A stretch of DNA of 64,000 nucleotides, from positions 124,001 to 188,000 of the forward strand of contig CAVPZW010000001.1 in the NCBI GenBank assembly GCA_963710315.1. Direction: 5' to 3'. Shown here in pieces: positions 33,573-43,385 of this stretch; the stretch's first letter is position 1; the number at the start of each line of letters is the position of its first letter. This stretch comes from Palsa-360 sp963710315 (GTDB lineage: Bacteria > Acidobacteriota > Terriglobia > Acidiferrales > UBA7541). Below the pieces are notes generated by a model. It ran no database searches. It saw only the letters and a list, made by a program, of their open reading frames with translations, and was not told where the DNA came from. Position numbers and translations under genes: made by a program.

Positions 33573-35976
33573 TCACCTGTTCTTTTTAGCGGGCATGCGA
33601 AGACTCAATTGAAATTGCCCGCGATAAACCGTGGCCAGCGGGTCGAAGGCATCATGCAATAGCTGCGTATATTTGCGGCGGTCGTAGCCGAACCAGCCGG
33701 CCCAAAGCGCGTAGGCGCGCACGCGGTCGTTGGGCACGCGATTGTCGCTGTCGGTGATGATGTACTCGACGGTTTGGCCGGGGCGCAGGCGCACACCGTT
33801 GCCGAACAATTGCTGCGCGGCGATGGCGGTCTGATTGGCTTTACGGTATTCGCGCGGCTCGCGCGTGAGGCGCTTGCTCACGATTAAATCCTTGATGGCC
33901 ACGCTGCCGTCGGCCACGGATTCCTCGCAGCGGCGCAGAATTTCGCGGGCCTCTTCCAGCTTGGCCAGGTAGCCCGGGAAATCGCGCGCCTCGGCCAGAA
34001 TCTCCAGCGCTTCCTGCTGCATGCGCGCCACCAGCGGAGGCGTGTCATGCCGGCGCAATTCCAGGCCGCGCACTTTGAGCGTGCCGTCTTCGGCCACGGC
34101 GAAAAAACGGTTGGGCACGGGCACGTCTTCAAATTGCCGCGACGGCAGAAACACGACGTAGCGATAGATGGCCTCGATGGCCAGCGGGAGCTGTGTGCGC
34201 GCGGCAATTTCCTCGTTGAGCGCTTCGTAGTCGGCGCGCGTGGCGCCGGCCTTTTGCACGTACAGCGAATCGACCAGCGCGTGCAGAATTTCGTAGCCGC
34301 GATCCTCGGCGATTTCTTTTGCCACCAGCAGCGTTTCCCGCGCCACGGCGTTGATGGCTTCGTGCGCCTCGATCTTTCCGAAGCGCGCGTTCTTGTAACC
34401 GGTGTAGCCGAAGCAGCAGACCAGCAGCCATTTGAGCGCGTCACGCTGCAGCTTGTAGCGCTGCGCTTTTTCCGATTCCGCACTATGGGACTGGTTCGTG
34501 TAGCGCCCGTCCGCCGGGGCGGACGGGCACTTTGGAGGCGCGCACATGCCCGCCTGAAGGCGGGCGCTACACTTTTTTAGTTCGGTGCGTTTGGCGATGA
34601 GGCGCTCGACCACGCGGCTGGTGATGCCGCGGCGCTTCTGGCACACGCGGTAGCCCAACTCGGGCACGCGCGGCGCGTCGGGACAGCACGGGCAATTGAT
34701 GGTCTCCGGAGAAATGTTGAAGCGGGCCATGATGCTGGGATACTCGCTGACGAAATCGAGTTCGGCGACATTGGCGTGAAAGCCGATTTTGGGCGTGAAG
34801 ACCAGTCCGCCGCGATCGGCCACCAGCAATTCGTCGGGCGGCTTGGGATCCTCCGGGCTCGGCTTTTTGCTCGGGAATAAGCACGCCGTCGCGCCAGGCC
34901 AGTTCCATCTGCATGTAGGAGATGCCCGTGCCGGTGGATGTGCGCGCGCAATATTGCACGGGCAGCTTGGTGACGCGCGCCAGTTCCCACAGTCCGGAGA
35001 GGTCGCACTTGTCGGCGATGAAGGAGTTCTGCGTGTCCACGTGCAGGCGCCCGAACAGCGTAGTGGCGCTGTTCTTGAACAGGATGCGTCCGTAGCTCAT
35101 GTAGCTGCGCGCGCGGCTCTCCTGTATTTCGGCGGAGGGATCGCGATTGAGCGCGAACGGCAGGCGCAGCTTGGCGGCCTGTTCGCGCAGCCGCGGCAGG
35201 ATGGTGGCGTCGCCCCAATCGCTCAAGATCAGGTCGGGATCGTGCCGCACCAGCAAATGCTGGAAGGCCACGGCGGCGGGCTCGCCCGATTCGTCGAGTT
35301 CGAACTGGCGTCCGTCCACTTCGATTTCGAGGGCAGCCCTTTGTTCGAAAGGGGCACCGTGCCGGGGATCGATGCCCTTCAGTCCGCCCAGGCGTACGCG
35401 CAGAATTTCCAGCGGCGGCGGCTCGTAATCGATGGCCCATTCGGTGTCGCGGCATTCGATGGCCAGGATGCGGCCCTCGCCATCGGCTTCGACCTGGACG
35501 CGTGCCAACGGAAACACGCCACTCTGCCAGCAATACAGAGATGCCAGCATCAGGTCGCTGTTATACAGACGCAGCGAGATATCGAATTGGCGCACCCAGC
35601 GCGTCCACGAGGAAAATTCGTTGGGATGCGCGACCTCGATCTCCAGCACGGGGCGCGCGCGCTGCTCCCACAAATCCATGCGCTCGGTGGCGCGGCAGGC
35701 CAGCGCGTGTGGCTGCCGCGCAACGGTATCGCGCAAGCGGCGCAGAACGTCTTCCGGCCCCGACACGTAAAATACCGGCGCGAAGCGGTCAATCAGCCGG
35801 TGGCGCTTCTGGTTCGGCTCGATCAGCCACAGCGTCATTCCCTGCGGGCTCGGGTAGAGATCGAAAATCCATCCGCTGATTGAAGTCGAGTTGCCGGTGT
35901 GTGCCAGACTGCAAGTCGGGTTGTGTGTAGAGCTGTGTGCCGGGTTGCTCATTTTCGTCGCGGCTTCCATGTGCAT
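33573..35976 (-). CDS. Divergent family-B DNA polymerase, one frameshift and an in-frame REP insertion
   Basis: About 800 aa corrected. The N-terminal part (GWIFDLYPSPQG, DRFAPVFYVSGPEDVLRRLR) and an exonuclease-like region (HDPDLILSDWGDATILPRL) read from 35976 to about 34857. There one extra C in a run breaks the frame; without it EPEDPKPPDELLVADRGGLV continues. Polymerase motif A is DFVSEYPSIM. Motif B is divergent (ALKWLLVCCFGYTGYKN). Motif C reads HALVDSLYVQ, so only the second Asp of DTDS is kept. Between motifs A and B a REP pair (34498-34573) is translated as CSARLQAGMCAPPK..., adding about 25 residues without a stop. By family it could act in repair or lesion bypass. The exact start is uncertain because it overlaps the upstream gene. 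Confidence 0.8.
34498..34573. repeat. REP pair inside the polB coding sequence
   Basis: Plus-strand GTAGCGCCCGTCC... then TGCCCGCC-TGAA-GGCGGGC-GCTAC. The right half is the same GCCCGCC/TTCA hairpin as at 19951-20015; the left half has a different core. The polB frame stays open through it. Confidence 0.88.
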
Positions 35977-36412
35977 CGAGTTGCGCTGGACTTATTTCTG
36001 GCGGGCTCCAAGTAGAGCCCGCGCCCGTTTCTGGCGGGCTCCACGCTTCACCTGATGTGTTCAGCGTAAAAGCAGAACCCACGCCCGCTTCCGGCTGGTT
36101 CAAAGTAAAGCTCGCTGCCATTTCCGGCAGCAGTTCGGCACCGACTGGCCCGAGCGCGGCCCCGACAGGTCGGGGCGCGGCGTGCTCCAGCGCGTCCAGG
36201 CGCTTTTCCTGATCGAGCGCGATGGAGAGCAGGATGGCTTCCATGGGATTGTCGTTGGCCTGATAGGTGGCCGCCTGCGTGTAGGTGCGCACACGGCGAA
36301 ACATGCGGTCCAAATATTCCTGATCCTCGCGGCGCAGCGCGCGGCGGAATTTGGCCCAGCGCGCGATGGCCTCGTCGATCAGTTGCCGGAATGTAGGTAC
36401 TGTGCGGCCCAT
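35789..36412 (-). CDS. PolB-associated small helical protein (C-terminal part uncertain)
   Basis: 207 aa as read. The first 85 residues are strongly protein-like and helical (PTFRQLIDEAIARWAKFRR, ALRREDQEYLDRMFRRVRTY, NDNPMEAILLSIALDQEKRL). From about residue 85 the sequence becomes low-complexity with REP-derived text (APRPVGAALGPVGAEL) and imperfect repeats (SPPETGAGSTWSPPEIS). The last 62 codons overlap the polB start in another frame, so the true stop is probably earlier and an indel in the repeats may have altered it. A gene of this size directly upstream of a bacterial polB suggests a polymerase partner; that is inference. No named domain is recognised. Confidence 0.55.
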   Translation of the reverse strand: MGRTVPTFRQLIDEAIARWAKFRRALRREDQEYLDRMFRRVRTYTQAATYQANDNPMEAILLSIALDQEKRLDALEHAAPRPVGAALGPVGAELLPEMAASFTLNQPEAGVGSAFTLNTSGEAWSPPETGAGSTWSPPEISPAQLDAHGSRDENEQPGTQLYTQPDLQSGTHRQLDFNQRMDFRSLPEPAGNDAVADRAEPEAPPAD

Positions 36413-36733
36413 GGCGTCCGTGACTCGTGATGCGTGATTCGTGATTTGTGTTTCGTGATTTGTGTTTCGTGATTCGTGACTTGTGATTCGTGATTCTTAA
36501 TTTCAAATTTGAGATTTGTTAATCGTGCGGCCAATTCTCCGGGGTTCTCTGCTTTGCTTTTCTCTGTGTTCTCTGTGTTAAAGCTTTTGCCCTCCGCGGA
36601 AACGGAAAAAGCTTCAACACAGAGAGCACAGAGAAAAGCGAGAGAAAACCGGAGACTGTTGCAGTGGCCCGCTGCTGTAACCCGCCTTCCCGACAAAACC
36701 GGGACGCCAAAACGCGCTTCAGAGGCGGGGAAT
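36413..36733. other. Repeat-filled intergenic region (GTGATTCGTGATT and AACACAGAG families)
   Basis: 36418-36500 is a run of degenerate gtgattcgtgatt-like units (tgatgcgtgattcgtgattt and so on). 36546-36655 holds an inverted pair of the TTAACACAGAG family (right arm related to 5174-5210 and 28938-28980). No gene is supported. It separates the polB pair from the RadA-like gene. Confidence 0.75.
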
Positions 36734-36816
36734 TTAGCGGTCCGCGCTGGAAAATCCCCGGGTCTGAAGCGCGTTTTGGACGCCACGGCCATGCCGCGAA
36801 TCCGCGCTACAGTTTT
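36665..36816. repeat. REP-like inverted repeat at the 3' end of the RadA-like gene
   Basis: An inverted repeat with arms ccaaaacgcgcttcaga (36709-36725) and tctgaagcgcgttttgg (36756-36772). Its outer end, read on the minus strand, is GTAG-CGCG-GATT-CGCG at about 36801-36816. The gene at 36734-37576 reads into it; a one-base change in the preceding A run would end the gene at the TAG of that GTAG. Confidence 0.7.
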
Positions 36817-37576
36817 TTTCGCCGATCAGGCGCAGATTGCCGTCCTCTCCATCGAGCGCGAATCGCCATAGCTCGCTGGCCTGCGCCGCAAGCTGCGTGA
36901 ACATCGCGCGGCGCGGCCCTGGCTCGCCGGAATGCGGTCCCAACTGGCCGTGGCGCGGTCCCGACAGGCGGGGACGCGAGGCCTCAAACGACGCGGCGTC
37001 CGAAAACACCGCCACGCCCAGCGGCAATGGAGCCAGCGCCCGCAGCGCGTCCAGCGCATGGCGAAACGCCACGGCAGCGTCGCGATCGCGTATGTCTTGG
37101 TCCAGGTACAGGTCCGGCAGCGCCGTCACAATCAGCGCGTCTGCGGCAAATGTTTCCATGAAGCGCGGCACGCGCACCAGCAGCTCGGTCAACTGAAAAC
37201 AGGTGAAGGCCCGCGCCACGCGAATCCCCCGGTTGAATTCCGCCGCCTCCATTCCCCGCTGCCGCGCCAGCCGCGCAATCAGCAACGGATCGAAACGGTT
37301 CGCGCCGTCCAGGCACAGCACCCGCTTGCCCTCGGCCAGCAAGCGCGGCAAAAAATAGTGGAACAGCCGCGGCGTCTCCGGCCGCCCATAAAACACCACC
37401 AGCCCAGCCGCAGGCAGCGCCCAGGGTTTTGCCGATGGTGTCGGCGGCAAAGGCGCCACCAGCGCGGCCAGCGCCGCGCCGCCCTGTAGAGGCACGGCAT
37501 GCCGTGCCCCTACAGGAATAGCGCCATCCGATTCAGCAGGCACTGCACTCACAACCGAAATAGGGTCAGCAGCCAT
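36734..37576 (-). CDS. RadA/Rad51-like protein without a recognisable Walker A motif
   Basis: 280 aa. The core resembles RecA-superfamily recombinases of the RadA/Rad51 type: RVLCLDGANRFDPLLIARLA (Rad51 has IDTEGTFRPERL), GIRVARAFTCFQLTELLVRV (VAYARAFNTDHQTQLL) and ADALIVTALPDLYLDQDIRD at the Walker B strand. Where the P-loop should be, LVVFYGRPETPRLFHYFLP has no GxxxxGK[ST], so ATP binding is doubtful. REP sequence is translated near the N-terminus (VGARHAVPLQ, from 37483-37516) and at the C-terminus (after about GEKN), where a missing A in a run probably bypasses a TAG. It lies upstream of the PolB pair on the same strand, suggesting a repair module. The ATG start is uncertain. Confidence 0.6.
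   Translation of the reverse strand: MAADPISVVSAVPAESDGAIPVGARHAVPLQGGAALAALVAPLPPTPSAKPWALPAAGLVVFYGRPETPRLFHYFLPRLLAEGKRVLCLDGANRFDPLLIARLARQRGMEAAEFNRGIRVARAFTCFQLTELLVRVPRFMETFAADALIVTALPDLYLDQDIRDRDAAVAFRHALDALRALAPLPLGVAVFSDAASFEASRPRLSGPRHGQLGPHSGEPGPRRAMFTQLAAQASELWRFALDGEDGNLRLIGEKNCSADSRHGRGVQNALQTRGFSSADR
37483..37516. repeat. Near-perfect palindrome with GTAG/CTAC ends inside a coding region
   Basis: cctGTAGaggcacggcat / gccgtgcccCTACagg, a palindrome with one mismatch. It lies in frame within the N-terminal part of the RadA-like gene. Confidence 0.8.
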
Positions 37577-37762
37577 AGCACGCTCCCGAGGACTGGGGAT
37601 GTGTTCCAGTATAGGCGAATAAAAAGCGAATGTATAGCGAAACAGGTGGGAGACAACTGCCGAGGTGATTACAGATTTAACCGCTTTCGGTGTATAAGGG
37701 TGCCGTCCCCATCAATACTTGATGTCCAAATTTATCTGCGAATCCTTAGTCGAGGAGAGGTC

Positions 37763-39613
37763 ATGAGCCCTCAGGACCTGTTGCACTTTCTGTCGTCGTA
37801 TTGGTGGGTAATCGCGCTGGTTATCGTAATTGTTGGGTATCGCCTGATTCTGCGGCTGTTTGGCGTTGTGCTGATTCCGCAGAGCAGCATTGGCATCGTG
37901 GACAAAAAGTACGCCATCTTGGGCAGGAACCGCACATTGCCGGAAGGCCAAATCGTGGCCCTCAACGGCGAGGCCGGAGTGCAGGCCGATACGCTGGCCC
38001 CCGGATTGCACTTTTTCCTTTGGCCCTGGCAATACAAGATCAAGCTGCAAGATTTTCTGATCGTGCCGCAAGACTGCATCGGCATGGTGGAAGCGCGCGG
38101 CGGCATTCCTCTGACCGAAGGACGGGTGCTCGGCAAGCGAGTGGAGTGCAAAGCGTTTCAGGATGCGCGGGCATTTTTGATGGGCGGCGGGCAGCGCGGT
38201 CCTCAGATCACCATCATCCCGCCGGGAACCTACCGAATTAACACAATGGTGTTTTCCGTGGCGACGGCGAAGGTCTTGGAGATCCCTGTCAATGCAGTGG
38301 GGGTCATCACCATCAAAGACGGCAAGCCGCTGAACACCGGCGAAATCGCCGGGCCGGAAGTCTCAGGCCACAACTCCTTTCAAGATGCGCAAGCGTTTAT
38401 CGATGCGGGTGGATATAAGGGTTTGCAGGAACAGGTGATGCTGGCGGGCCGCTATTTCATCAACCCAATGTTTGCGACAGTTGAAATTAAGCCCATGACG
38501 GCGATACCCATCGCCAACGTCGGCGTGGTGATCGCTTACGTGGGAGAACCGGGGAAGGACGTTACAGGAGACGCCTTCAAGCACGGCAATATCGTGAGCA
38601 GAGGCGAAAAAGGCGTTTGGAACGATCCGCTGGATCCGGGCATGTACCCGATCAATCCCTACACGATACGCGTGGAACTGGTGCCCACTGCAAACGTGGT
38701 GTTGAATTGGGCGGACACAAAGACGGAAGCGCACAACCTGGACAAAGATCTCTCCACCATCACGGTTCGATCCTCCGATGGATTCAAATTCAATCTGGAC
38801 GTCAGCCAGATTATTCACATTCCCCGCTCGGATGCGCCAAAGGTCATCGCGCGATTCGGCAGCATGGTGAATCTGGTCACGCAGGTTCTGGAGCCGACCA
38901 TCGGCAACTACTTCCGAAACGCGGCGCAGAATTCCGACGTGATCGATTTCCTCAAGAACCGCCAAACCCGTCAGGGCGAAGCAAGGAAATCCATCTCCGA
39001 TGCCTTGCAGGAATACAACGTCGGCGCGGTGGACACTTTGATCGGCGACATCACTCCGCCGGATGAATTGATGAAAACGCTGACCGATCGCAAGATTGCC
39101 GACCAGCGAAAAGTCACGTTCGATTCGCAGCGGCTGGCCGAAGACAATCGGCGCGAGCTGGAAAAATCAAAAGCGATGGCCGATACGCAAGCCAGCGTGG
39201 TGACCGCGGAACGTAGCGTGACCATCGCCGGATTCGCAGCCGACGCCGCGATCAAGCAGGCCGAAGGCCAGGCCAAAGCCAAGACCGTAAACGCGGAAGC
39301 CGATGCCACCGTCACCAAAGTCACGGGAGAAGCCAACGCCGCGGTGACCAAAGTAACCGGAGACGCCGATGCCGGAAAAACCCTAGCCGTCGGTTCGGCC
39401 GAAGCCGATGTCATCAAATTGAAAATTGCCTCGATGACCTCGGACAACTACGCCGTCATCGAAACGGCAAAGGCTCTGGCCTCGAGCGGATTCAAGCTGG
39501 TTCCCGACATTGTCGCCGGCGGCGATGGCGGCGGGTCCAATTCCTTGATGAATATTTTCCTGGCGCGTTTGATCAAGGATTCAAACGCGGCTCCTACAAA
39601 TACGAAAACGTAA
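37763..39613 (+). CDS. SPFH/band-7 (flotillin-like) membrane protein
   Basis: 616 aa from ATG 37763, preceded by GAGGAGAGG; an open frame extends upstream to 37499 but crosses the promoter and repeat region. One membrane segment (WWVIALVIVIVGYRLILRLF) is followed by an SPFH region (PQSSIGIVDKKYAILGRN, IPVNAVGVITIKDGKPLNTG, TVRSSDGFKFNLDVSQIIHI) and a long Ala/Glu/Lys-rich coiled-coil (NRRELEKSKAMADTQASVVT, AIKQAEGQAKAKTVNAEADA) with VTGEANAAVTKVTGDAD repeats. It ends in a Gly-rich segment (VAGGDGGGSNSLMNIF). Flotillin-like proteins scaffold membrane microdomains. No NfeD partner is beside it. The frame is intact. Confidence 0.88.
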   Translation: MSPQDLLHFLSSYWWVIALVIVIVGYRLILRLFGVVLIPQSSIGIVDKKYAILGRNRTLPEGQIVALNGEAGVQADTLAPGLHFFLWPWQYKIKLQDFLIVPQDCIGMVEARGGIPLTEGRVLGKRVECKAFQDARAFLMGGGQRGPQITIIPPGTYRINTMVFSVATAKVLEIPVNAVGVITIKDGKPLNTGEIAGPEVSGHNSFQDAQAFIDAGGYKGLQEQVMLAGRYFINPMFATVEIKPMTAIPIANVGVVIAYVGEPGKDVTGDAFKHGNIVSRGEKGVWNDPLDPGMYPINPYTIRVELVPTANVVLNWADTKTEAHNLDKDLSTITVRSSDGFKFNLDVSQIIHIPRSDAPKVIARFGSMVNLVTQVLEPTIGNYFRNAAQNSDVIDFLKNRQTRQGEARKSISDALQEYNVGAVDTLIGDITPPDELMKTLTDRKIADQRKVTFDSQRLAEDNRRELEKSKAMADTQASVVTAERSVTIAGFAADAAIKQAEGQAKAKTVNAEADATVTKVTGEANAAVTKVTGDADAGKTLAVGSAEADVIKLKIASMTSDNYAVIETAKALASSGFKLVPDIVAGGDGGGSNSLMNIFLARLIKDSNAAPTNTKT

Positions 39614-39854
39614 ATGTTCCCACTGGCATGGCTCAGGCAGGACTTTACGGATCGAGGGAATTCGGTTGCGGCGCGGTATTGGCAGTTTCCGAGAACGCCG
39701 TTTGTGGACCGCGAGCCGAAGCGCTGACGGGCTTCTGGATTTCTTTCGTATCGCCGACAAACAGTAAGGAAGCGAATTACCTCCTGCTTGCCAACCAGAC
39801 TGCATCAGAGTAACGTACTTGCTTAATTACAATGTGTTCAATAGGAGGCTCGTA

Positions 39855-42800
39855 ATGGCTCACTCACCGAACGCAAACGAACGTTCTCTTTTGGATCAAA
39901 TATATGACGGCCAAGTGGGCATCCTACCCTTCCAAAGAGCACCAATTTCTGCGCCCTTCCTGCGCGAACACATCTTGGAGATTAATTCGACCGCGTCAAG
40001 CGGTCACTCAGGTCGCGCAGTCAGGTGGGTGATCCATAATGCCATTTTCGCGGAGGAATTAGATCTTAGAGATGGGTGCCGTCCTGGCGGAGGCTCTCTC
40101 CCTGCACTCGAATTTGTGAATTGTAAGTTTAACGCCGGGTTCTGCGCTGATGGCGCGAGAATCGAGCGGGTGAGGTTCGAAAAATGCGTGTTTGTGGCGA
40201 ATGAAAACGCGGAGGACTTCGGATTGTCCGTCGAACATGGGAATGGCGACAGGGGAGAATTTCCCGCGGAGGAAAAACAACGAAAGCTTGAGGCTACGAC
40301 CGGGGAAGGGGATGTTCAGCAAGATGCAAAGCTTGTCACAGCCGAAAAGGGCCAACGCCGAGAACCGCGCAACCGGATCAGCCTGCGGAACTGCCGCATT
40401 GAGACGGAGTTATGTCTGGAGTGGCTGAAACCGCACGACTTCGATGACAAGCCGGGCATTCTAATCGTGGACGCATTTGCTGCGACGGTGGGTGCAAACG
40501 TGATGGTTCGAAACACCACGCTGCGTGCACCGCGAGGTGAGTCGTCGGCGACGTTGCCTGAACCGCACTATGCGCTCGATCTTTCCACGGCGGATATCGG
40601 CAGCGACGTTCGATTGAATCCAAGCGTAGTGCTGGAGGGTGGCCTGAAGATGCGGGATGCCCGTATTGGCGGCTCATTTTGGGCTGCGGGGCTGAACGTG
40701 ACTGACGGAGAGAATGACGTGTCGCGCGCGGCGATCCGCAAACAGGGAGATACCTCGCGGCACGGCCTAAAGATGGAAACTACAAATGTCCAGGGAAATC
40801 TGGTACTCGGAATTGACTACAACGAGTTGCTGCAAACTGCTAAAGCCGGGGGCTGGAGACCAAAGAAGCCGAGCGAAGAACAGCCGGGAACCGACAACTC
40901 TGCGGGAGATGACGAGAAGAAGGCACCAAATGCAGAGGGGCACAAGAAAGAAGAGGATTTCGATTTAGGAATGTTTATGACGCGCCGTCTATTCCAGAGT
41001 ATAGGAGATGTATCCTTGCTCAATGCCACGGTGGAAGGCGATATTGATTTGTCTGGAGTCGTCGTGCAAGGTACCTTGGCGATGTCGGGACTCACTGTGC
41101 GCGGGAGCGTCCGCGCACTCCGCAAGCTCGACGAAACTTTGAAGGGGATGCTGCCACTGCGGATCCAAGACCAGACCCAATTTCCGCTTACAGTTGACAA
41201 AGACATTTGGTTGAACAATTGTCATATTAAGGACGATTGTGAACTTTCGGCAAAAACGAACTCGATAAACCTCACTGGCGGCGTGCTTGGAGGGAGAGCG
41301 AACTTCGACGGCGTCGCTTATTTCTTTGATGCTCCGGGAGTAACTACGGCGGGCGATCTAAGGGTAGCGTTTGAAGGAATGTACCGATGCAATCTGGAGG
41401 GTGCAAAGATTGAAGGCACTTTTGACCTGCTGGAAGCCAGTTTTGAGAAGACCGCCGTGCTCAATGTGCAGAACAGCGAGGTCAAGGTTTCGATTGAACT
41501 TGCAAAGATGGTGCTTGAACCTCTCGCCGTACGGCGATGGAGCTTGAAATGCTACCCGGAATTCTACCTCACAGAAATCCTCCTAAACAGGGGGGGTAGA
41601 ACCTGATTCACAGAAAGAGATCGCCTGCTTTCTTACGACCATCCGGAAGGCTCCTGAGAAGGAGTGGCGTTATCTGCCAATTCTGCTGAATGGCAAGTCG
41701 GAACGTCTTCATGAGCTGAATGCAGGCAAGCTAACCCTGGTGAAAAATGATGGTTCGGAGGAGAAATCGATCCCGGTTGATGCCCCCTTGGTACTGAAAA
41801 CCGAAGAACAAGCGCGGGAGTATCTGAGGCTGTTTTGCGCTTTCGTCTGGGCGGAAAATGGGTCATTCAGCATTATCACGGACAAGAAGGATCTACCGAA
41901 AGGAACGGATGCAGACCCGGACCTGCTGAACATTCACTGCAGCAATGAGGAAAAAGATAAAGACGGGGAAACATTCCGGGAGATGAAGGCATACGTCAGG
42001 TACTCGGCCTTCGCGTTCGTCGCGACGTTTCGACTGTGGCTGAAAGGCAAAGTTGAAATGACAGGTGATCATCCCGTACGCCAATACGAGGGTGTGGAGG
42101 CCGAAATACTCTCGCAATTCATGTCGCCATACCGCTTGCTGCCAATCAAAGTTACCTCGGCAAAGGACTTCATGCAAAGGTACCGATCCGATTTCAAAGG
42201 TTGGACGAGCCTTTCCGATCACGAAAGTGAGATAAAACAGTTTAAAAAGGAGGCGATCTGGTGGGCGACGCTGCTAAAGGGACTAGCCGGCATGACTGTT
42301 TTATTAAACGGAGCGTCCTGCAAGATGCTGGAAGACAATGCTGCCTTGGCATGGATGCGGGCACTGAAGGTTGAACTCGAGTCGTTCGATTACCACCAGG
42401 TTTACATTCCGCAGGGGTTCGGCCCACAAGTGGAGATCGGTGCGCGTCTGGACTGGGTGCGCGGGCGTCTCAAAAAGCCAGAACCCTGGTGGAAAGCAGG
42501 CGGATACTTTCTGCTAACGCTTGTATTTTTCCCCATATCGCTGGTGGTAGTGATATGGCTCTGGGCAACCTGGAAAAGAACGCCTTCCGTATTTCGAGCA
42601 CAGCCCTACGCACACTTGGCTAAGGTCATGCGGGAGCGTGGGGACGACGATGCGGCCCGGGAGGTGGAGGCGGAAAAGTTGTGGCAGGGCGCGGTGGATA
42701 GCGCAGTTGATACACGCGGCGGGAGGGCGTGGAAGATATACTGGTGGCGCCCTTACGGCGTTATGTTCCGATATGGATTGTCTCCCTTGCGCGCCGGTGT

Positions 42801-43239
42801 AAGTGTGCTGGTGATCTGGTTGTTGGGTTGGTTTTGTGTATCCATGCTGAGCCGTAATGAGATGCTCCAGGCAAACGTGATAAAGGTAGCTCCTGCGGCG
42901 CTGGTGGAGAATGGAGAACCGGTTATGGTAGTCCCTGCAGGAACACCGGGCGTGCCCCCGAGCTTCCGTTGTGGTGATGCGATCGAGCCAGGCCTCTACG
43001 CATTCGAACTGCTGACGCCAATTCTAAATCTGCGCCAAGAAAACCGCTGCGAGATACGGTCAAAGCCTGCTGGGGAAAATTCCCTAAAGGTTCTCAACAA
43101 AGAATGGCCAGTACCGGCGATTTTTACGCACGCCGTGGTGTGGGAGTATGGAGAGGCACTTTACATGCTAGCGGGAACCATCATAACTTCGCTGGCCATT
43201 TTGACATTCTCCGGCATCGCGAGACGCTGGGAGCATTAG
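39855..43239 (+). CDS. Large beta-helix membrane protein of unknown function, split at a G7 tract
   Basis: About 1,127 aa if one G is removed from the run at 41590-41596. ATG 39855 follows a strong AGGAGG. The first 583 residues contain many beta-helix-like turns (FNAGFCADGARIERVRFEKC, VEGDIDLSGVVVQGTLAMSG, LEGAKIEGTFDLLEASFEKT), a charged insert (about 120-180) and another (PKKPSEEQPGTDNSAGDDEK). As displayed, the frame ends at NRGGRT. Skipping one G gives NRGVEPDSQKEIACFLTTIR and joins the downstream frame, which has a soluble region, PYAHLAKVMRERGDDDAARE, and three membrane segments (FLLTLVFFPISLVVVIWLW, AGVSVLVIWLLGWFCVSML, LYMLAGTIITSLAILTFSG). The layout resembles bactofilin/pentapeptide-like membrane proteins with an ion-channel-like tail, but the family is uncharacterised. 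Confidence 0.72.
41590..41596 (+). other. G7 homopolymer at the frame junction
   Basis: Seven Gs in a row at the only frame break of the beta-helix gene. The tract with six Gs would keep a single reading frame through 43239. Phase variation by slippage and sequencing error are both possible; the sequence alone cannot separate them. Confidence 0.7.
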
Positions 43240-43385
43240 AAGGCGCGTGACTTAACTTCCGGTTCGCACAGAGCTTTCGAAAGCGCAAGTCCCAGCGCCG
43301 GGGTCATCGAGACGCCCCAGAAGTCCGGTTCGAGGAAGTGTGGCTCGTGGCCTCATGGCACTACGACGCGCCATAATCTCAGGGA

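Noticed and set aside
37499..37762. N-terminal extension of the SPFH protein by 88 codons
   Set aside because: It crosses a REP palindrome and the intergenic region; ATG 37763 has a strong Shine-Dalgarno and gives the expected membrane-anchor start.
41607..41739. Intergenic gap between two separate genes
   Set aside because: Reading after removal of one G gives continuous protein-like sequence (NRGVEPDSQKEIACFLTTIR...), so it is one gene.
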